This document shows positions 56,501 to 64,000 of a DNA stretch of 64,000 nucleotides, piece by piece. The position numbers and the translations under genes were made by a program. The notes below the pieces were generated by a model. It was given only the letters and a program-made list of their open reading frames with translations. It ran no database searches and had not been told where the DNA came from. The stretch is from Metridium senile. Taxonomy: Eukaryota > Cnidaria > Anthozoa > Actiniaria > Metridiidae. Where the stretch lies: NCBI GenBank assembly GCA_949775045.1, contig OX459097.1, positions 13,667,710 to 13,731,709 on the forward strand, read 5' to 3'. Every line of letters begins with the position of its first letter. Position 1 is the stretch's first letter.

Positions 56501-59500
56501 TAGCGCGGGTGTGGTCGAATTAAATCTTATGATAGAGTTCGAGCACCGGTCAATCCGCGCTTATTTTTTTTTTAATTTATATATATTGTTTTTTCTTTAT
56601 TTCTTTGTTGCTTTATATCACTTATTATGTTGCACTGGGCTAAGAGTTTGTAAGCAAAGAGAATTACAAGAAGTTTCTTAATACATATATATTTCGGACG
56701 ATGTCCATCGTCCATCATCAGCCGTGTATTAACTAACATGAAGCTAACATATGAATAAATTACAATATTTTAACCTCTAGGGAGGGTCCTGAAGGGGGGT
56801 ATCCAATCCCAATTCCCAATCAATTTTTTATCAAAATCCCAATTACCACAGGAAGCCCAAACATTAACCACAGGAAGCCCAAACATTAACCACAGGAAGC
56901 CCAAATTGAATACTAACCACAGGAAGCCCAAGATAGTTCGATTTTCTCTTCTAGTCTACTAAAACGACGTAAAATGTTGCAAATTACTCAATTTAAAACA
57001 TTATTTTAGCATCTAAAGAGAAAACGAATGGACAAGAAATAGTCAAATCCTATGGACAAATCCCAATCCCAATGGACAAATCCCAATCCCAATGGGCAAA
57101 TCCCAATTCCCAATTTACCCCTTCAGGACCCTCTCTAGGGACTGTATGGAATGATTTAGTTCAATAGTTTCAACGGAACTGATTGTCCTTGTTCATTAAG
57201 ATCACGCAAAATCGCTGAAGCATGCAGTCCTTATAAAAGAACACATTCCAGATTTTAATGAACAAGGACAATCAGTTCCGTTGAAACTATTGAACTAAAT
57301 CATTCCATGCACTCCCTAGAGGTTAAAATATTGTAATTTATTCATATGTTAGCTTCATGTCACTGATGATGGACGATGGACATCGTCCGAAATATGTGTA
57401 TTAAGAAACTTCTTGTAAATAAAAATCTCTTCGCTTACTTATTGTTATAAATCTTTCCAGTTTTTCCAAAATAACCCACAGTTCAACAATGGTAGTGGTG
57501 ATGAAAAATATAGTGACTTAAATAAACTTCTTGGTAGTGATATATGGAAAGGTATTTGTAATAACCATCATCATCATCATATTTGTAATCACCATATCAT
57601 CATCATATTTGTAATAATAATAATCATCATCATAATCATAATCATTACGGCATCATCATCATCGTGGTTGTAACCACCACCACCATTATCATCATCATAT
57701 TTGTAATCATCATCATTATCACCATCATTATCATCATCATTATCATCATCATCATCATCATTATTAATATTATCACCTTCAGTGAGGGCCACAAGTTTAT
57801 TAGTGTTTTTACACTGTTTCGTGTAAAACCCTCGGTAAATAAAGACATCATTAGAGTACAACAACTAAAAGTGTGTAATACTTTGTACTATTTACCACTA
57901 AATAGTGTTCATTAAACAATAGAGAACAATAGAATTAGCATAATTTAGCAGTATTTAGTGGTAATTATGTTGCACACTTTTAGTGTTTGTACTCTATTAT
58001 TATTGTTATTATTATTACATCATATCAATAATAACTTTTTCTAATTCTTTCCAGATAAAGAGGTTATTCGTGAGATTTTGGAAACGGGTGACAAGCGATA
58101 TCTTATCAAAGTAAGTATCTCAATGCTGTGGTCCAGGTTCGAGCTAGTCCTGGCTCGGGCATGGATTATATGTGAGTTGAGTTTGTTTGATATGTTCTTC
58201 TCTCCTATGCCACGAGGGTTAATTTTTCTCAATTTGTAAATTTCAAGCAAAACATCACCCACCCCCTACCCCACCATAAATAATGACCGCTCCCTTAGAC
58301 GAACAAATTTTTTCGGATGATTTGTCCGTCGAGAAGATTTGTCTGTTTCTTTTAGTGCGTAAAGTGCTATTATGAGTAATGGTTTCATTATTAAAGTGAT
58401 GTTATATTGTTCTTTTCAGTTACTCAAAACTTTGAGTTCCGAAACACTGCTTGGATTACAGAAATGGCTGCAGGCAAGCGAAGAAGGTAAGAAGGACGTA
58501 CATACCCTATCAGCTGGAAAATTCAAAATTTCCAATGAATGACTTTTATTGGCTCACACCCTTTAGTCTGTGCATAGTTACAAGTAGCCCAGCCCTATAC
58601 AGTACACAACAATTACCCCAAAATACCCCCAGTGTATTGCTTTACTTTTTCATGCCCCACCCCACCTTTTTTTCCGCGCCACCCCCTCCCCCCCCCCCCC
58701 CCCCCATAATTTATGACCAGTCCCATAATACAACCCGCGGCAAGGCAAGTTCTTCGATGTTGGCTTTTTCAATTAGCTCCATGTCAATACACTTACCTGA
58801 ATATTACTGATAACTTATTTATAGTTGGTAAAATAATTAATTATTGTTTGTTATTTATGTATTGCAGAAAAGGAAAACGAAGAAGGTAAAGATTTATATA
58901 ATTTATTTAGTGCACGATATTTTGTAGACAAGCATTCATTCATTCTCATCCATTTGTCCACTCGTTCATTCTTTCTTTCATTCATTTGTTTCATTGTATT
59001 TTGATTTGCTTATTTTCATTCGTTCTAGTTCATTTATTCATTCATTAACTCATTCATTCGTCATTTCATTGTTTCATACATTCAACTTTTCGGCGAATTT
59101 GTTCATTTATTCATTTGTTTGTTCATTTATTTGTTCATTTATTCATTTGTTTGTTCAATTATTTGTTCATTTATTCATTTGTTTGTTCATTTATTTGTTC
59201 ATTTATTCATTTGTTTGTTCAATTATTTGTTCATTTATTCATTTGTTTGTTCATTTATTTGTTCATTTATTCATTTGTTTGTTCATTTATTTGTTCATTT
59301 ATTCATTTGTTTGCTCATTTATTTGTTCATTTATTCATTTGTTTGTTCAATTATTTGTTCATTTATTCATTTGTTTGTTCAATTATTTGTTCATTTATTC
59401 ATTTGTTTGTTCATTTATTTGTTCATTTATTCATTTGTTTGTTCATTTATTTGTTCATTTATTCATTTGTTTGTTCAATTATTTGTTCATTTATTCATTT

Positions 59501-62500
59501 GTTTGTTCATTTATTTGTTCATTTATTCATTCATTTGTTTGTTCATTTATTTGTTCATTTATTCATTTGTTTGTTCATTTATTTGTTCATTTATTCATTT
59601 GTTTGTTCAATTATTTGTTCATTTATTCATTTGTTTGTTCATTTATTTGTTCATTTATTCATTTATTTGTTCATTTATTTGTTCGAACTTGAATTCATTA
59701 GTTATTCCTTAATCCATCTATACATGCATATACTCAATCACTCATCGATCCATTTCCCCATTCATGTGTCCATTCATTCATTCGTACATTCAACCTTTCC
59801 TTTGCTCATTTATCAATCATCTGTTCATATCATTATCATTCCTATAACAATCTATCCATGCATGTACTCAAACATTCATTGATCCATTTCCCCCCATGCA
59901 TGTGTCCATTCACTGATTCATTCGTACATTCATTCATTTGTCCATTCTTTCATTTGTCCATTCATTCATTTGTCCATCCATTCATTTGTACATTCATTCA
60001 TTTGTCCATCCATTCATTCGTACATTCATTCATTTGTCCATTCATTCATTTGTACATTCATTCATTTGTCCATCCATCCATTCGTACATTCATTCATTTG
60101 TCCATTCATTCATTCGTACATTCATTCATTTGTCCATTCATTCATTTGTACATTCATTCATTTGTCCATCCATTCATTCGTACATTCATTCATTTGTCCA
60201 TCCATTCATTCGTACATTCATTCATTCGTACATTCATTCATTTGTCCATTCATTTATTTGTCCATTCATTCATTTGTCCATTCATTCATTTGTCCATTCA
60301 TTTATTTGTCCATCCATTCATTTGTCCATCCATTCATTTGTCCATCCATTCATTTGTCCATTCATTCATTTGTCCATTCATTTATTTGTCCATTCATTCA
60401 TTTGTCCATCCATTCATTTGTCCATTCATTCATTTGTCCATTCATTTATTTGTCCATTCATTCATTTGTCCATCCATTCATTCGTACATTCATTCATTTG
60501 TCTATTCATTCATTTGTACATTCATTCATTTGTCCATCCATTCATTCGTACATTCATTCATTTGTCCATTCATTCATTTGTACATTCATTCATTTGTCCA
60601 TCCATTCATTCGTACATTCATTCATTTGTCCATCCATTCATTCGTACATTCATTCATTCGTACATTCATTCATTTGTCCATTCATTTATTTGTCCATTCA
60701 TTCATTTGTCCATTCATTCATTTGTCCATTCATTTATTTGTCCATCCATTCATTTGTCCATCCATTCATTTGTCCATCCATTCATTTGTCCATTCATTCA
60801 TTTGTCCATTCATTTATTTGTCCATTCATTCATTTGTCCATCCATTCATTTGTCCATTCATTCATTTGTCCATTCATTTATTTGTCCATTCATTCATTTG
60901 TCCATCCATTCATTTGTCCATTCATTCATTTGTCCATTCATTCATTTGTCCATTCATTCATTTGTCCATTCATTCATTTGTCCATTCATTCATTTGTCCA
61001 TTCATTCATTTGTCCATCCATTCATTTGTCCATTCATTCATTTGTCCATTCATTCATTTTTCCTTTTGTTCATTTGTTCATTCATTCATTTGTCCATTCA
61101 TTCATTTGTCCATTCATTCATTTGTCCATTCATTTATTTGTCCATTCATTCATTTGTCCATCCATTCATTTGTCCATTCATTCATTTGTCCATCCATTCA
61201 TTTGTCCATCCATTCATTTGTCCATTCATTCATTTGTCCATTCATTCATTTGTCCATTCATTCATTTATTCATTCATTCATTTACTCGTCCACTATTTCT
61301 CCGCATTTGTTTAGACGCAGAATGGGTAGACACAGAAGCAGCTACTAAACCACCGCCAACCCCAATGAAAGACCAGACTAGTTCAAATGCTGACAATGAA
61401 AGCAAGACAAAAAAGTTCAAATTTTCATCTTTAGAAGGTAATCTATATAAATGTAATTTAACAATTATTCGCCGAAGTTAAAGGGAATGTCGGTGGATAA
61501 CCGAGACGGAGTCAAGGTTATTATTCACCGATATTCACTGAGCCTGAGGTGGACAATTGTTTTAGTCTAAATACATGAGTTATTATTAAAAATAAGCAGC
61601 TTTTTTTTGGAATAAAAACTGTTGATTTCTTATGGGCTCCCTGTTGAAGAGAAAGGGGATTCCCCGTTTAAGCCTGGCTCACACTAGCGACATAAGCAAA
61701 ATCAACATACGCAGACTCAATGAAGCATTTCTCGAATCGGTGTGTGAAAAGACAAGACAATTGGGACTAATGAGCAAAGTCCAAATGAGTCTGCGTTATG
61801 TTGCATAATATATGCTTAAGGCCCGGGCAAACGGTTTCAACATTTGCTTCAAAATCCGTTCGATTTTGTTGAATGGCAATGTTTAAACTCTATTAAATTC
61901 TTTCAATGTTGAAAGAAATTAAAAGCGTTTAAACATTGTTATTCAACAAAATCGAACGGATGTTGAGCAAAATTAATGTTGAAACCGTTTGCCCGGGCCT
62001 TTATTCTTCGGTCACTAGTATAAACCAGGTTTTAAAATGTTTGGTTGATTACGTAATACTCATTATTGAATCATTATTTGTTAATAAAGTATTATTACTT
62101 TTTGCATACATCTTGATACTAATGAATTCTCTTGTTATATATCAGGCAACAAACTGATCAAAAACCTAGTAAGCTCAGAAGATCGGTCAGAAATCGAACA
62201 GGTAACTCAATAAATATGGTATACAATACCCTCATAATTTTGCATAACATACGCATATACAGTACAAATAATAGAGTGGTTTTCATTAGCCCGTGAAACA
62301 AAGTGTATTAGTTAAAGTGTAATAGTCAAATAACAACAATAGAACACAATGGAATCAAGGTGTATCAAAGAGTGATACACTAAGGGCCCGGGCAAACGGT
62401 TTCAACATTTGCTTCAACATCCGTTCGATTTTGTTGAATGCCAATGTTTAAACGCTTTTAATCTCTTTCAACATCAATTCAACATCGATTCAACATGTTT

Positions 62501-63589
62501 CAACAATGCCGAAAGAGTTTAAAAGCGTTTAAACATTGCCATTCAACAAATAGTGCTAATTAGTACTAATTAGTGCTAATTAATTAAACAATAGAAAACA
62601 ATAGAATTAGCATAAAATTGCACTAAATAGATAGGAGAGGAGAGGAACGGATCAAGGAGGAGGGAGAAAAAGCAAAAATAAACAGGGAGGAGGGAGAAAA
62701 AGAGGTAAGTAGAGATAGGAGGGAGAATTAAGATATAAGGGAGGAGGGGAAAGATCGATTTTACCTATTTAATTATTGAACTATAAAGTCTTATTGGACT
62801 GATTGTAATATTATTTGGGTCAATTTAATGCAAACACCTTATAAATACAAACCATTAAATATTTCAAATTTGTACCATTTGCACTCTAATGAATAGCCTC
62901 AATAGCTTTTATTTTGAAAGAAGAAAGAAAATCAGGAATTTAAGGAGGGAGAAATGGTCAAAATAATTAGGGAGGAGGGAGAAAAATGGTATAAAATCTG
63001 TGAGGAAAGATATTTTAATCCCTGTTCCTTTCCCCTCTAAATAGTCAGCTAACTATTTAAAGTGCACCTAATGCCCTTCATGATATTTTGCAAATCTGTT
63101 GTACAAATTCCTGGAATGACGTCACCTCATTTGCATTTTCAGATTTCAAATAATCATATCTCAGAAAGGAGAGGTCGACATCAAGAAATATTAAGTACAC
63201 TTATTATACACCTCATGTACAACAGATTTGCAAAATATCATGAAGGGCATTAGGTGCACTTTAAAAAAATAAATAAATCACTTTTTTTAAAGTCTCAATC
63301 TTCTAGCTGGACACAGTGTGCCCTAATAATCGGGGAGACTCACTCACACTCACTACCTCTACGTTAAATATTTTGCACACAACTCTGCTCACATGTTCAT
63401 TTTTGCGGGTTTATTATTTGCTCTCTACTTTGTGCGTACTGTTCATATGTTTTTATTATTTCTAGCCGGTTATGGCTTACAAGCGAGGGTTGTATTTATG
63501 TTATTGTGTTGTTGTTGTATAGTTCCTCAATAATATTCTTAAACCTGAAGAGATCACTGGTGTTACTCACTGGCTTATTAGTCGAGAAG
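53523..63589 (+). CDS. Unrecognised protein-coding gene, 5' part (11 exons, 333 codons; continues past the window)
   Basis: Exons: 53523-53783, 54170-54284, 55188-55241, 55884-55975, 57461-57551, 58055-58110, 58420-58486, 58868-58885, 61315-61437, 62146-62201, 63523-63589. All junctions are GT-AG and in phase. The start ATG at 53523 opens a basic/acidic N-terminus (QRKREQEDSTFLFPKLGN), then a conserved-looking DWLLWHLPQKAIRTLTSTVD segment. Two later segments look alike: YLIKLLKTLSSETLLGLQKWLQASEE (exons 6-7) and an ILKPEEITGVTHWLISRE segment (exons 10-11), each a short helix pair ending in a WL motif. No signal peptide, membrane segment or catalytic motif is seen. The WL helices faintly recall vertebrate C4orf17-type proteins, but this is a guess. 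The exon at 58868-58885 is an 18-bp microexon (EKENEE). Confidence 0.8.
54422..54559. mobile_element. MITE family G, copy 2
   Basis: GGGGCCAGTTGTACGAAGGG and CTTCGTACAACAGGTTCC; identical core GCATAGGTTTTTTATAGATT. Confidence 0.8.
55305..55610. mobile_element. MITE family K, copy 3
   Basis: Arms GCTACAGTCCACACTCTGAA and complement, right end AAATAGGTGTA; left terminus diverged. Confidence 0.75.
56056..56140. mobile_element. 85-bp hairpin MITE
   Basis: GGGGTGGACCATTAGATTTTTGAGGGG-type arm (given in part) pairs with its complement; the loop is G/C rich. Confidence 0.65.
56310..56460. mobile_element. MITE family E, partial copy
   Basis: Retains TATGCGAACTCAGACATT and the right end ACCGCAGTAA; the left terminus is lost. 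Confidence 0.7.
56651..57441. mobile_element. Large foldback interrupted by a second element, with hammerhead-like motif in both arms
   Basis: Outer arms GTAAGCAAAGAGAATTACAA...AATATTTTAACCTCTAGGGA and complement. The insertion at about 56785-57135 has ends GAGGGTCCTGAAGGGG and complement, plus a CCACAGGAAGCCCAAACATT minisatellite. The middle is another inverted pair (GGAATGATTTAGTTCAATAG). Confidence 0.75.
57361..57400 (+). ncRNA. Hammerhead-like motif with strong stem II
   Basis: CTGATGA (57363-57369), stem II GGACGATG-GA-CATCGTCC (8 bp), GAAA. The opposite arm at 56697-56722 (minus) repeats it, and there TTAATACA can pair with TGTATTAA as stem I. Stem III and the cleavage site are unclear. 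Confidence 0.4.
57555..57780. repeat. (ATC)n microsatellite
   Basis: CATCATCATC/TTATCATC runs in the intron after exon 5 of the right-hand gene. Confidence 0.8.
57853..57995. mobile_element. Foldback MITE
   Basis: AGAGTACAACAACTAAAAGT and ACTTTTAGTGTTTGTACTCT ends. Related AAACAATAGA..CAATAGAATTAGC sequence recurs at 62585-62620. Confidence 0.7.
58117..58225 (+). mobile_element. SINE family 1, truncated
   Basis: Starts near the B box (CAGGTTCGAG) and carries the ATGTGAGTTGAGTTTG body; directly follows exon 6 of the right-hand gene. Confidence 0.7.
58505..58727. mobile_element. MITE, second copy of the 18357-18600 element
   Basis: Shares ATGACTTTTATTGGCTCAC, CATAGTTACAAGTAGCCCA and TTTATGACCAGTCCC with 18357-18600, and contains a poly-C run. 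Confidence 0.75.
59090..59690. repeat. 32-bp minisatellite (TTCATTTATTCATTTGTTTG...)
   Basis: About 18 copies built from TTCA/TTTA/TTTG tetranucleotides, in the intron between exons 8 and 9 of the right-hand gene. No stop codon in any forward frame. Confidence 0.9.
59860..61290. repeat. 16-bp minisatellite (CATTCATTTGTCCATT)
   Basis: About 90 copies. Variants (TTCGTACA, ATCCATTCA, TTTATTTG) are arranged in a higher-order pattern, repeated with a 432-bp offset (for example 60199 and 60631). It ends just before exon 9 at 61315. Confidence 0.9.
61818..62001. mobile_element. MITE family B, copy 2
   Basis: Ends AAGGCCCGGGCAAACGG and complement, between exons 9 and 10 of the right-hand gene. Confidence 0.8.
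62382..62550. mobile_element. MITE family B, copy 3, right end missing
   Basis: Starts GGGCCCGGGCAAACGGTTTC and breaks off at 62550, where a TAGTGCTAATTAGTACTAAT repeat begins. The other half of that neighbour lies at about 62290-62380, so two elements are interleaved. Confidence 0.7.
62630..62990. repeat. GGAGGAGGGAGAAAAA purine-rich repeat
   Basis: Scattered imperfect AGGGAGGAGGGAGAAA units in the intron before exon 11 of the right-hand gene. Confidence 0.6.
63057..63264. mobile_element. Foldback MITE with about 45-bp perfect arms
   Basis: TTAAAGTGCACCTAATGCCC and its complement, extending through ATGATATTTTGCAAATCTGT. Young-looking. Confidence 0.8.
63305..63410 (-). mobile_element. SINE family 1, 3' fragment (antisense)
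   Basis: GAGACTCACTCACACTCACT and CACAACTCTGCTCACATGTT match the tail part of the copy at 965-1218. Confidence 0.65.
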
Positions 63590-64000
63590 GTAAAGGTATG
63601 ACTATATTTACATTATACCTGATTGTCTTTAAGAAATGATGTTCGAGGAGGAAAATCTACAATCATGTGCAAAATTGTTGGGACATTGTCACATTTTTAT
63701 AAGCGTTTTGGTTTGAGTTGTAAAAAATATACAAAATCTTTCGATTTGACTTGCAACCCCCCTTCCCCCAGTGGCGGATCCAGGATTTTCAAAAGGGGGG
63801 GGGGGGGGGGGGATTTTGGTAAAGGGAGGGGGGATTTTGGTTTCGAATATATAAAAACCCCAATAATGCTGGAGCTATCCCGGACGTAAGATATAACTGC
63901 TTAGAAAAAGAGGGGGGGGGGGGGGGGGAAGTTACCCAATTCTCCTCCCCTGGATCCGCCCCTGTCCCCCTGAGCAATATTGATTGGTCTTTCAAATGAC
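63590..64000. other. Intron 11 of the right-hand gene, start
   Basis: Contains two poly-G runs (63796-63813 and 63913-63928) in an inverted arrangement with CCCCTG...CAGTGGCGGATCCAGGATTT-like ends, a likely MITE at about 63770-63965. No exon seen before the window ends. Confidence 0.5.

Noticed and set aside
58994..59882. Open frames of 197-255 codons
   Set aside because: Also a tetranucleotide-based minisatellite (32-bp unit), low complexity, no start context or conserved domain.
59858..61481. Open frames of 458-503 codons (Ile/His/Ser/Phe-rich), the longest in the window
   Set aside because: Produced by a stop-free 16-bp minisatellite; all three forward frames give the same peptide. It lies in an intron between two in-phase exons.

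Overview
This window is eukaryotic nuclear DNA, almost certainly from an invertebrate animal. Small exons of 18-327 bp with GT-AG introns make up three protein-coding genes. Between and inside them lies dense accessory DNA: foldback/MITE elements, tRNA-derived SINEs, LINE fragments, CAT/GATG/TTCA microsatellites and minisatellites. A non-bilaterian such as a cnidarian or sponge would fit, because there is a single undivided PNPLA6/7 gene and the repeats are rich in Penelope-like hammerhead motifs. The sequence alone does not fix the taxon. No bacterial-type operon, CRISPR array, rRNA or genuine tRNA gene was seen.

Layout. (1) 406-14226, plus strand: 17 exons encoding the C-terminal 655 residues of phosphatidylinositol 4-kinase beta; the 5' part lies left of the window. 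One of its introns (8484-8963) looks like a minor-spliceosome AT-AC intron. (2) 14227-19813: intergenic region between two convergent genes, filled with MITEs, a SINE and a Penelope-like foldback carrying a hammerhead-ribozyme-like motif. (3) 19814-52000, minus strand: a complete 43-exon PNPLA6/PNPLA7 (neuropathy target esterase) orthologue. It reads through in frame for 1439 residues: one N-terminal membrane segment, three cyclic-nucleotide-binding-like domains and a patatin domain with an intact Ser/Asp dyad. (4) 52001-53522: divergent promoter region occupied mostly by a TTAA-flanked foldback element. (5) 53523-63589 and beyond the right edge, plus strand: 11 exons (333 codons) of a gene I do not recognise, with two similar helical segments. 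One intron holds 2.2 kb of TTCA-based satellite.

How the genes relate. PI4KB makes phosphatidylinositol 4-phosphate at the Golgi; NTE-family enzymes deacylate phosphatidylcholine and lysophospholipids at the endoplasmic reticulum. Both are membrane-lipid enzymes, but they are separate eukaryotic transcription units and nothing here shows joint regulation.

The most unusual material is not protein-coding. It includes the putative U12 AT-AC intron, several families of hammerhead-like motifs (one with an intact core), three separate places where a splice site and its flanks have been tandemly duplicated, and many near-perfect foldback elements, including ones abutting the stop codons of both convergent genes. 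Exon coordinates were derived by hand from splice signals, frame continuity and recalled family sequence; no alignment or transcript data were available.
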